Shown here piece by piece: positions 1 through 5,136 of a stretch of DNA of 5,233 nucleotides. This DNA is from Helicobacteraceae bacterium (lineage in GTDB: Bacteria > Campylobacterota > Campylobacteria > Campylobacterales > SZUA-545). The translations under genes and the position numbers were made by a program. Numbering within the stretch: the first letter of the stretch is position 1; each line of letters starts with the position of its first letter. The notes under the pieces were generated by a model. That model did no database searches. It was given only the letters and a program-made list of their open reading frames with translations, and was not told the origin of the DNA. The stretch lies in assembly GCA_031273735.1 (NCBI GenBank), contig JAISRI010000042.1, forward strand, positions 1 through 5,233. Reading direction: 5' to 3'.

Positions 1-70
1 CCCTCACTCCACACCCTATCCCCCCGCATCACCCCGCCCCCCCCCGGGGGGGGGGGCGGCCCCGGCCGCG
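1..70. repeat. G/C low-complexity window end with C9/G11 junction
   Basis: The first 70 bases are almost pure G and C, unlike the mid-40s G+C of the rest. A run of nine C (37-45) is followed directly by eleven G (46-56). The arms 34-45 and 48-59 are perfect inverted complements (12 bp) around two G. The near-palindrome GGCCCCGGCC follows at 58-67. A hairpin this strong at the very end of a sequence is a typical place for assembly or base-calling to fail, so the bases may not be accurate. A true homopolymer, as in Campylobacter contingency loci, is the alternative. Confidence 0.7.
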
Positions 71-99
71 ATAACTCCCAACCTAAAAGACTCAAACAT
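1..99 (-). CDS. 5' fragment of a divergent gene of unknown function
   Basis: On the minus strand an ATG at 99-97 is preceded by AAGGAG (plus positions 112-107) with a 7-base gap, as good a ribosome binding site as those of the flagellar genes here. The encoded start is MFESFRLGVIAAG, which I do not recognise. Reading then enters the C11/G9 tract (minus-strand view) around codons 16-21 and, as given, stops at a TAG at plus 18-16, after 27 codons. Removing one base from the tract keeps the frame open to the window edge. Either the tract is misread, or the gene is out of frame through homopolymer slippage. The start site is the supported part; the protein beyond about residue 13 is not reliable. 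Confidence 0.45.
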
Positions 100-134
100 T
101 GGAAAACTCCTTGTTGTGAAATCAGAAACGCGAT

Positions 135-162
135 ATTCTACTAAACATTCGTTAAAAATCAA
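135..162 (-). promoter_or_regulatory. Sigma-70-like promoter for the divergent gene
   Basis: Read on the minus strand, TTGATT (plus 162-157) lies 16 bases before TAGAAT (plus 140-135), matching the -35 and -10 consensus at 4/6 and 5/6. The start of transcription would be near 128, giving a leader of about 28 bases that contains the AAGGAG site before the ATG at 99. The stretch behind it (150-180) is A/T rich. The position fits the divergent start very well, but no experiment backs it. Confidence 0.45.
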
Positions 163-248
163 GCTATTTTTTTAATCTTTTCAATGATTTTGCGCAAGAT
201 TGCATAAATACGCTAAAGTTTGCGGAAATAGCGGTAAAGCGGCGATTT

Positions 249-264
249 CGGAACGATAATTGCT
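249..264 (+). promoter_or_regulatory. Sigma-54 (RpoN) promoter of the flgI operon
   Basis: CGGAAC at 249-254 and TTGCT at 260-264 give GG (250-251), ten bases, then GC (262-263): the exact -24/-12 spacing of RpoN promoters. The form GGAAC...TTGC closely resembles RpoN sites known in Campylobacter and Helicobacter. Transcription would start near 275, giving a 24-base leader that includes the GGAG ribosome binding site at 290-293. In Campylobacterota RpoN, activated by the FlgS/FlgR two-component system, drives rod, ring and hook genes, which suits flgI. Confidence 0.8.
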
Positions 265-298
265 AAGTTTGGGGCAAACGCCTTGAATTGGAGCGGTA

Positions 299-1321
299 AT
301 GATAAAACTTGTTTCGTTCTTTAGCGGCGACGATCGGCAGTTGGATCGGTTTGAATGTGCGGCGCGGCGAATTGCGGCGATTCTGTTTTTGTTTATACTG
401 GTCAATTCGCTTTTAGCCCAACCGATCAAAGAGGCGACAAACGTCGTCGGTATCCGCGACAACCAACTGATGGGGTTTGGTTTGGTCGTGGGTTTGAACG
501 GCACGGGCGACGGCACGACGGGCGCGATCACGACGCAAACGCTCGCCAACCTATTGCAGAACGTCAATATCAAGGTTTCGCAGAGCGACGTCAATAGCAA
601 AAACGTCGCGGCGGTGATGGTGATGGCAAAACTCGAGCCGTTTGCGAGGCAAGGCGATCGAATCGACGTTCAAATAGGTTCGATCGGCGACGCGAAAAGC
701 CTTCGCGGCGGAACGCTATTGATGACGGCGTTAAAAGGCGCGGATAATAATATCTACGCTTTGGCGCAGGGAGTCGTTTCTACCGTCGGCGCGGCGCAGA
801 CAAACAGCGGACGGATTAACGGCGGCGCGATTGTCGAGCAGGAGATTCGCTACGATCTCGCGGGGCGTGAAACGGCGGTTTTAAGCCTGAAAGAGAGCAG
901 TTTGGATAACGCCGTAGCCATTCAAAACAGAATCAACGCCCGTTACGGATCAAAGGTTGCGATCGCCGCCGATTCGCGTTCGATCAACCTGAAAAAGCCA
1001 AAAGAGATCACTATGGTCGAGTTTTTATCGGAGGTTGGCAATATCGACGCGCCGATCGTAATCAAACGCAAGGTAACGATCGACGAAAAGAGCGGTTCGA
1101 TCGTCGCGGGCGCAGATATTCGCGTGCGTCCCGTCGTGCTGACTCACAACGCGATCACGCTTAATATTGACGAGAGTTTGTCTCCCGATGGCGCGCCTTT
1201 GACGGTGGCGAACGTGGCGGGCGCTTTGCAACAGATAGGCGCGGGCGCGAACGACGTGATAGCCGTTATGCAGGCTTTGAAACGATCGGGCGCGCTCGAA
1301 GCGGAATTGGAGGTTTACTGA
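299..1321 (+). CDS. flgI: Flagellar P-ring protein FlgI
   Basis: FlgI is exported by Sec to the periplasm and polymerises into the P ring, the bushing around the flagellar rod in the peptidoglycan layer. The 340-residue product is close to the family length (about 350-365). Family marks include GIRDNQLMGFGLVVGLNGTGD at about residues 51-71, the GD-R-DV-I--IGDAKSL-GG-LL block near 119-142, and the C-terminal LKRSGALEAELEVY. The signal peptide has a hydrophobic core at about 25-39 and probable cleavage after A40, but its leading segment is unusually long, with charged and acidic residues. ATG 299 is chosen because GGAG lies five bases upstream; an in-frame TTG at 341 would give a more usual 26-residue signal but has no clear ribosome site. 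The only cysteine (C20) is in the signal, so the mature protein cannot form the disulfide known in E. coli FlgI. The stop overlaps the flgJ start by one base (TGATG). Confidence 0.97.
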   Translation: MIKLVSFFSGDDRQLDRFECAARRIAAILFLFILVNSLLAQPIKEATNVVGIRDNQLMGFGLVVGLNGTGDGTTGAITTQTLANLLQNVNIKVSQSDVNSKNVAAVMVMAKLEPFARQGDRIDVQIGSIGDAKSLRGGTLLMTALKGADNNIYALAQGVVSTVGAAQTNSGRINGGAIVEQEIRYDLAGRETAVLSLKESSLDNAVAIQNRINARYGSKVAIAADSRSINLKKPKEITMVEFLSEVGNIDAPIVIKRKVTIDEKSGSIVAGADIRVRPVVLTHNAITLNIDESLSPDGAPLTVANVAGALQQIGAGANDVIAVMQALKRSGALEAELEVY

Positions 1322-1617
1322 TGTTTGAAACCATAGAATCGACGCTACCGCGAAACGCGATTTTAGGAAACGTAATTGAAAAGTCGCCAAATTCCAAAGC
1401 CGCGTTAAGAGAGCAGACCGACGCTTTCGAGGCGATCTTGTTGAAGCAGATGTTGGATATCGCTATGCCCGCCGAAGATCCGTTATTTGGCAAAAGCGCG
1501 GGGAGCGAGATCTACCGATCGCTCTATCACGAAAGTTTGGCTTCGGCGCTATCGGGCGGGTTCGGTTATAGCGAGGCGCTCTTTAATTTTCTTCAAAGCG
1601 AGGTTAAAGAAAAATGA
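1321..1617 (+). CDS. flgJ: Rod-binding protein FlgJ, single-domain form
   Basis: This is the rod cap or scaffolding factor that helps the rod assemble in the periplasm. The 98 residues cover only the N-terminal rod-binding domain: a helical AFEAILLKQMLDIAMP segment at about 35-50, then the GSEIYRSLYHESLASALS region and a glycine turn near 80. The C-terminal muramidase domain of enterobacterial FlgJ (about 313 residues in total) is absent, as is normal in Campylobacterota, so peptidoglycan opening must come from another enzyme. GGAGG at 1309-1313 lies seven bases before the ATG, inside the end of flgI, and the one-base overlap suggests translational coupling. There is no Sec signal; export through the flagellar secretion system is expected. 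The end of the gene overlaps the -35 box of a probable sigma-28 promoter. Confidence 0.9.
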   Translation: MFETIESTLPRNAILGNVIEKSPNSKAALREQTDAFEAILLKQMLDIAMPAEDPLFGKSAGSEIYRSLYHESLASALSGGFGYSEALFNFLQSEVKEK

Positions 1618-1630
1618 ATGTTGCCGATTT
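1605..1630 (+). promoter_or_regulatory. Sigma-28 (FliA) promoter of flgM
   Basis: TAAAGAAA at 1605-1612 and GCCGATTT at 1623-1630, separated by ten bases, match the sigma-28 consensus TAAAGTTT-N11-GCCGATAA at both boxes, with one base less spacing. The -10 core GCCGAT is exact. The start of transcription would be near 1637, leaving about 37 bases before the flgM ATG, with AAGGA at 1663-1667. Placement directly before flgM fits the known feedback loop in which FliA transcribes its own anti-sigma factor. It would also raise flgN and flgK late in assembly. Confidence 0.75.
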
Positions 1631-1673
1631 AGTTGGGAATAAATTAAGCCCAAAACTGGAAAAAGGATAGAAA

Positions 1674-1865
1674 ATGTTAACCCCGATCGCGCAAAATCAA
1701 GTAGGAAGCGCAAACGTCGTCATCGCTACGAAAGGCGACGCAAAGGCGCAAGAGGTTCAAAAAACGCAGAGCAAGATTGAGGAGATCAAAGAGGGTTTGG
1801 AAAAGGGAACCTATAAGTTTAACCTTGAACAAACCGCTAAAAAGGTTGTCGAAGCCTTGATTTAA
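1674..1865 (+). CDS. flgM: Anti-sigma-28 factor FlgM
   Basis: FlgM binds FliA (sigma-28) and blocks late flagellar transcription until the hook-basal body is complete and FlgM leaves the cell or is otherwise titrated. The 63-residue product is lysine and glutamine rich with a flexible N-terminal half, and is about the size of Campylobacter FlgM. The C-terminal half carries the sigma-binding helices: SKIEEIKEGLEKGTYKFN at about 33-50, then LEQTAKKVVEALI, matching the family pattern K-x2-I-x2-I-x3-G-x-Y followed by a final amphipathic helix. AAGGA six bases upstream supports the ATG. The frame is open upstream to 1614 apart from a TAG at 1668-1670, but that stretch is better explained as promoter and leader. 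Stop is TAA; flgN follows after 41 bases. Confidence 0.9.
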   Translation: MLTPIAQNQVGSANVVIATKGDAKAQEVQKTQSKIEEIKEGLEKGTYKFNLEQTAKKVVEALI

Positions 1866-1906
1866 CTCCGAATCTTAGCTCTTTTACAATATAAAAGGAG
1901 CGACAG

Positions 1907-2335
1907 ATGATCGCGCGAGAATTAGAGATCGCAAACGAAACGCTAGAAAAACTTATCGAGATTACAAAGTTCGATTTGGCGAGTATTAAAGAGGCAAAAC
2001 ACGACGAGATTTTTAATCGCATAAAGACCAAAGAAGAGCTCGCGGCTTCTTTCGAGGCGCAAAAAACGCTTTTGGATCAAACGATTGCAAAGGCGATAGA
2101 AACCGCTCCAAACGGAGACTTTGTAAGCGTTATTAGCGAAAACGAACGCGCGCTTTTAGAAAAACTTAGAGATTCGCTTCTAAACCTTCGCAACTTAAAT
2201 AAGCGTTTCGCTTCGCTCGCGCTTACGATCGGCGAGTTTTACAACTCTCTGTTAAACGCCGTTTTACCCAGCGAATCAAACGGCTACGGCGCGACTAAAC
2301 TTTCGCCTGCGGGCTTTTTGCAAATAAGGGGCTGA
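1907..2335 (+). CDS. flgN: FlgN-family export chaperone for FlgK/FlgL
   Basis: FlgN-type chaperones are small cytoplasmic helical proteins that bind the C-terminal ends of the hook-filament junction proteins FlgK and FlgL and bring them to the flagellar export gate. The 142-residue product looks almost wholly helical, with long heptad-like stretches: about 2-70 (ELEIANETLEKLIEI, then KTKEELAASFEAQKTLLDQ) and about 77-115 (ENERALLEKLRDSLLNLRN). The tail after residue 120 is glycine and serine rich. The family is poorly conserved, so the call rests on size, helical pattern and position between flgM and flgK, the place of Cj1465 in C. jejuni. AAAGGAG at 1894-1900 sits six bases before the ATG, a strong site. 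The stop is two bases before the flgK start, so translation is probably coupled, fitting a chaperone and its client. Confidence 0.78.
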   Translation: MIARELEIANETLEKLIEITKFDLASIKEAKHDEIFNRIKTKEELAASFEAQKTLLDQTIAKAIETAPNGDFVSVISENERALLEKLRDSLLNLRNLNKRFASLALTIGEFYNSLLNAVLPSESNGYGATKLSPAGFLQIRG

Positions 2336-2337
2336 TT

Positions 2338-4542
2338 ATGTCTTTAATGTCCGCGCTTTGGACTAGCTATTCCGGTTTGCAAGTTTCGCAACTTGCCACA
2401 GATATTATTTCAAATAATATAGCCAACGCGTCAAATACGAGTTATACGCGTCAAAAAGTCGATATTAGCTCCCGTTTTTCCCTGCACGTTAATCCGGGTG
2501 ATATTGGCACGGGCGCGAAAGTTGATCAGGTAATTCGCGTTCATAACGAGTTTGTTTATTCGCGTTATCGCGACGCGGAGACAAACTTAGAGTTTCAAAC
2601 CTATATGGCGCAAACGCTTACGGAGATTTCGGAGTATTTTCCCGATATTGACGAAGCGGGCGTTCAGCGCGATCTGATCAACTACTTTAACGCTTGGCAG
2701 AAACTCTCGGCAAACCCTACGGAAAGCTCGCAAAAAACCGTCTTAGCCGAAGCGGCAAAAAATTTAGGATCAAGTTTGCAACAGATTCGCGCAAAGTTAA
2801 GCGATATGCAAAAACTTGAAGATATTTTGCTTGTTAGCGCCGTAAGCGAGGTTAATAAATTAGCGCAAGAGATCGCTACGATCAACTCCAAAATACGAAC
2901 GCTGGAAGCTAGTAATTACGCCCACGCAAATCAGTTGCGCGACGAACGCGATAACCTTGAGTTGCAACTACAAAAACTTACGGGCGCGCAGATTATCAAA
3001 ACCGGTTTGCAGACGATGACGAAAACCGATACAAACGTCGCCGATTACGACGAGAATTATTCGATCCTAATAGGCGGCTTTGCGATCGTAAATGATAACA
3101 GCTTCCACCCGCTAACCGCAAACGCGGCGGAAAACTCCGCGGGTGCGCAAAACGCTATCTATTTTCAGCAACGCGATCTAACGCTGATCGATATTAGCAA
3201 AGATATAACGGGCGGAAAACTCGGCGCTATTTTGGATTTGCGCGGAAGAACTTTTAACAAGGAAACGGGCGAAGCCGCCGACGGTATTCTGCAAAAATAT
3301 AAAGACGCTTTAGACGTTTTTGCGCGAGGGCTTATTCAATCGACGAATCAGGTTTACGCTTCTGGCGCTACGACAAGTATGACAAGCGATATAATCGGAG
3401 ATACAGTAGGCTTAACCGCGAGACAAGCAAAAGCGATTCCGATCGCGGAGCTTGGCAAAGATATTTTATTAAGCAAAGTGCAAGAGGGCGATATGGTTAT
3501 CGCTGCGTATAACCGAGACGGAACGCGTATTCAACAAGATATTGTAATTCATATTGATCCTACGTATATGAGTTTGCAACTAATCGCCGAAGCGATCAAC
3601 GCGGAATTAAACGCGAGAAATCTCGACGGCGAAGCGATCGTGCAGGGAGGGCAGTTGGGGCTTGTAACGGGAACTACCGGCAACTCGACCAAACTTGGCG
3701 CTTTACTAATTTCGGAAGATCATTCTTTGGTTCGCGGCGCGTTAAATATGACGGGCGCGAAACGGCTTGACGTCGTCGACGCGATCGATATTCCATTTAC
3801 GATCGAGGACGGAACTTTTACGATTGGCGTATACGACGGCAACGGCGTTATGATAGCCCAAAGAGAGATTAAGATTGACAAAACTTCTACCAATCCGTTA
3901 TATTCTACTCTCGACGGGATCGCGGCGCAGATCAATATGCCATATATCGACGACAATAAAGATAACGATATGACAAACGACGTCGATAACCATATCTACG
4001 CAAGATTTAGCGGCAACCGCTTTCAGATCGACGTTCAAGATCCAAACGCCGAGCTTTACTTTAATATCGTTGATAACGGAACCGGTTTTGCGGGCGCGAT
4101 CGGCTTAAATAAGTTTTTTAGCGGATCGAGTGCGAAGGACATAGATTTAGCTAGAGAGCTCAAAGAGGATCCAGCAAAGATTCAAGCCTACGATTTGCCT
4201 GTGATAGGCAATAATGAAATCGCAAACGCTATGCAGCAACTCCAATATCAAAACGTTTCGTTTTTTCATCTTAACGGATCGGTAACAAGCGAAACGATTA
4301 TGGGGCGTTATAAGTTTATAGCGGGATCGCTTGCGGAAACTACCGCGACCTCGATCACGGCGCTGGAAACGGCGACGGCGGTTGAAAATAGCGTAGGGGC
4401 GCAATTTAGCTCTATTAGCCACGTCAATGTCGACGAAGAGTTGATCAATCTAACGCGCTTCCAAGCGGGCTATGCGGCAAACGCAAAAGTCGTTACCACG
4501 ATCCAGCAGATGCTAGACGTTCTATTAGGACTTAAAATCTAA
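2338..4542 (+). CDS. flgK: Hook-filament junction protein FlgK (HAP1), enlarged
   Basis: FlgK is exported by the flagellar system and forms the first ring joining hook and filament. The N-terminal rod/hook motif is clear: SALWTSYSGLQVSQLATDI then SNNIANASNTSYTRQKV (about 5-41). A long helical D1 region follows, with the family motif LRDERDNLELQLQKL at about 200-214. The C-terminal helix has VNVDEELINLTRFQAGYAANAK and ends MLDVLLGLKI. At 734 residues it is longer than E. coli (about 547) or Campylobacter (about 608) FlgK. The extra length is in the middle (about 340-610), where two similar segments are seen: EGDMVIAAYNRDG...IAEAIN (383-421) and EDGTFTIGVYDGNG...IAAQIN (490-533). They resemble the hook IN type of motif found in outer domains of flagellar axial proteins. 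AAGGGG at 2326-2331 lies six bases before the ATG. The gene ends TAA TAG TAG, three stops in a row. flgL is not next to it. Confidence 0.96.
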   Translation: MSLMSALWTSYSGLQVSQLATDIISNNIANASNTSYTRQKVDISSRFSLHVNPGDIGTGAKVDQVIRVHNEFVYSRYRDAETNLEFQTYMAQTLTEISEYFPDIDEAGVQRDLINYFNAWQKLSANPTESSQKTVLAEAAKNLGSSLQQIRAKLSDMQKLEDILLVSAVSEVNKLAQEIATINSKIRTLEASNYAHANQLRDERDNLELQLQKLTGAQIIKTGLQTMTKTDTNVADYDENYSILIGGFAIVNDNSFHPLTANAAENSAGAQNAIYFQQRDLTLIDISKDITGGKLGAILDLRGRTFNKETGEAADGILQKYKDALDVFARGLIQSTNQVYASGATTSMTSDIIGDTVGLTARQAKAIPIAELGKDILLSKVQEGDMVIAAYNRDGTRIQQDIVIHIDPTYMSLQLIAEAINAELNARNLDGEAIVQGGQLGLVTGTTGNSTKLGALLISEDHSLVRGALNMTGAKRLDVVDAIDIPFTIEDGTFTIGVYDGNGVMIAQREIKIDKTSTNPLYSTLDGIAAQINMPYIDDNKDNDMTNDVDNHIYARFSGNRFQIDVQDPNAELYFNIVDNGTGFAGAIGLNKFFSGSSAKDIDLARELKEDPAKIQAYDLPVIGNNEIANAMQQLQYQNVSFFHLNGSVTSETIMGRYKFIAGSLAETTATSITALETATAVENSVGAQFSSISHVNVDEELINLTRFQAGYAANAKVVTTIQQMLDVLLGLKI

Positions 4543-4591
4543 TAGTAGTATAGACGGCATTAGCTAGTTTCTCTTTGATAGGTTTTTGTTT

Positions 4592-4646
4592 CGCAAAAGC
4601 CCAAGCGCTTTCGCGCCCTTCTTTCTTGCGCGAACAAGAAAGAAGG
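4592..4646. repeat. Two adjacent hairpins after flgK, possible transcript end
   Basis: The first hairpin pairs 4592-4600 with 4607-4615 (8 of 9 pairs, six-base loop). The second pairs 4617-4628 with 4635-4646 (12 perfect pairs, loop CGCGAA). They lie 50 to 105 bases past the flgK stop. Neither has a T-run after it on the plus strand (a run of A follows at 4648), and on the minus strand the T-run lies before the hairpin. So this is not a textbook intrinsic terminator. It could stabilise the operon 3' end, mark a factor-dependent stop, or be a dispersed repeat. Confidence 0.6.
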
Positions 4647-4699
4647 CAAAAAAATCGACGCGCGGTTGCGCCTTGTTCCTCGTTTTTACGCTTTGGCTT

Positions 4700-4724
4700 C
4701 GGGCGCGTCTTTCCCCTGCGCCCG
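4700..4724. repeat. G/C hairpin, 7-bp perfect stem
   Basis: CGGGCGC at 4700-4706 is the exact reverse complement of GCGCCCG at 4718-4724, with an 11-base pyrimidine-rich loop (GTCTTTCCCCT). It ends 17 bases before the first 36-bp direct repeat. No T-run follows. It may be part of the same repeat element. Confidence 0.5.
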
Positions 4725-4741
4725 CTATGCGATGGACGGTT

Positions 4742-4777
4742 GGGATACAGCCTATCGCTTCGCGCGCGGGGATACCC
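4742..4777. repeat. 36-bp perfect direct repeat, copy 1
   Basis: Begins GGGATACAGCCTATCGC and ends GCGCGGGGATACCC. It is identical over all 36 bases to 4808-4843, and identity stops abruptly at both edges. The period is 66 bases, a multiple of three, so every reading frame through it repeats (GYSLSLRARGYP on plus, GIPAREAIGCIP on minus). The 30-base gap has a CRISPR-like size, but there are only two copies and no cas gene. Confidence 0.95.
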
Positions 4778-4807
4778 ACAAATAGAAGCGTTATTCCAAC
4801 ATAGGCG

Positions 4808-4843
4808 GGGATACAGCCTATCGCTTCGCGCGCGGGGATACCC
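4808..4843. repeat. 36-bp perfect direct repeat, copy 2
   Basis: Exact match to 4742-4777. Together with the bases just before it, this copy forms CGTTATTCC, nine to ten bases, then GGCGGGGATACAGCC (from about 4789). That layout resembles the short GTCATTCCCGC...GCGGGAATCC type of dispersed palindromic repeat seen in many proteobacterial intergenic regions. I infer a member of such a family, partly duplicated, rather than a CRISPR unit. Confidence 0.95.
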
Positions 4844-4923
4844 CCCTTGACGCGCTTAACCTTGCCAAAGCGCAAAAACTTCGGCGGCGCAAAGCGCGGA
4901 AGGCGGGAATGGCGAGGGGTGCT

Positions 4924-4978
4924 AAAATCCCGTATAAAACGCAAAAACGCAAAAAAACCCTCAAAACTTTCGCAAAAA
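4924..4978. promoter_or_regulatory. Phased A-tracts upstream of a promoter
   Basis: Six runs of four to seven A lie at 4924-4927, 4936-4939, 4943-4947, 4951-4957, 4963-4966 and 4974-4978, an average centre spacing near ten bases, about one helical turn. Such phasing predicts bent DNA. It ends about 35 bases before the -10 box at 5015, where an UP-like element would act. Sigma-70 promoters in Campylobacter are known to rely on periodic A/T content more than on a -35 box. Confidence 0.5.
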
Positions 4979-5011
4979 TTTCTCGATTTAGGCGCTTTTT
5001 CAAATATTCTA

Positions 5012-5020
5012 TGCTACAAT
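5012..5020 (+). promoter_or_regulatory. Extended -10 sigma-70 promoter
   Basis: TGCTACAAT (5012-5020) joins an extended -10 TG to TACAAT, a 5/6 match to TATAAT. No good -35 box sits 16-18 bases upstream, but the phased A-tracts ending at 4978 could replace it. Transcription would begin near 5027, about 50 bases before the ATG at 5077, which has a strong ribosome site. Confidence 0.55.
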
Positions 5021-5076
5021 GACCGCCGTCAATTTGGTTCAAACGTCAAGTTTATAAGTCCCAAAAGGAGTTTCCT

Positions 5077-5136
5077 ATGGTATCTCAAACCATAAACGAA
5101 TCTTTCTCCGCCGAGAGAGAGAGAGAGAAGGAGTGA
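5077..5136 (+). CDS. Possible 19-codon small protein or leader peptide, unknown
   Basis: ATG 5077 is preceded by AAAGGAG at 5064-5070 with a six-base gap, as strong as the flgN site, and an extended -10 promoter lies 57 bases further up. The frame reads MVSQTINESF followed by SAEREREKE and stops at TGA 5134. It has no signal or membrane segment and an acidic/basic alternating tail encoded by (GA)8. I recognise no family. It may be a true small protein, a leader peptide for something beyond the window, or the broken start of a lost gene; the other two frames after the GA run also close within 30 bases, so simple slippage does not open a longer product. Confidence 0.35.
   Translation: MVSQTINESFSAEREREKE
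5113..5128. repeat. (GA)8 dinucleotide run
   Basis: Eight GA units in a row inside the small ORF starting at 5077. The preceding TCTTTCTC (5101-5108) can pair with 5113-5120 across a CGCC loop, one G-T wobble. Dinucleotide runs near gene starts are known phase-variation switches in Helicobacter and Campylobacter, but no long frame follows here. Confidence 0.9.

Larger units (their letters stand above)
4543..5076. other. Non-coding region after flgK, rich in hairpins and repeats
   Basis: No convincing protein gene is seen on either strand. Several frames stay open on both strands over the same bases (4564-4944), but they start at TTG or lack ribosome sites, overlap antisense to each other, and give arginine-rich, repetitive peptides with no family resemblance. 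The open frames are explained by the G/C-rich repeats, which lack stop codons. The region holds hairpins (4592-4646, 4700-4724), two 36-bp repeats (4742-4843), A-tracts (4924-4978) and a promoter (5012-5020), each listed separately. Texture is unlike the flagellar genes: CGATCG, common upstream, does not occur here. Confidence 0.7.

Noticed and set aside
99..116. Second sigma-54-like site, TTGGAAAACTCCTTGTTG, before flgI.
   Set aside because: The -12 core reads GT instead of GC, the leader would be over 170 bases, and the bases are better used as the ribosome site and start of the divergent minus-strand gene. The site at 249-264 is far better.
111..139. Plus-strand sigma-70 candidate TTGTTG-N17-TATTCT.
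   Set aside because: Weak match at both boxes and far from flgI; the same bases give a better minus-strand promoter.
152..175. A/T hairpin (TTAAAAA with TTTTTAA) as a terminator.
   Set aside because: Stem is all A/T and weak; more likely the A/T-rich upstream part of the divergent promoter.
214..248. Perfect sigma-28 -35 box TAAAGTTT at 214-221 with GGCGATTT at 241-248.
   Set aside because: The gap between boxes is 19 bases instead of about 11, too long for sigma-28.
1862..1890. Possible sigma-70 promoter TTAACT-N17-TACAAT between flgM and flgN.
   Set aside because: The start of transcription would fall inside the flgN ribosome binding site, which would be lost from the transcript.
4742..4843. 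CRISPR array with one spacer.
   Set aside because: Only two repeats, no third copy at the 66-base period, no cas genes, and the repeat resembles dispersed palindromic elements.
4564..4944. Open frames on both strands after flgK (up to 126 codons).
   Set aside because: They overlap antisense, begin at TTG or without ribosome sites, are arginine-rich, and their length comes from stop-poor G/C repeats and hairpins.
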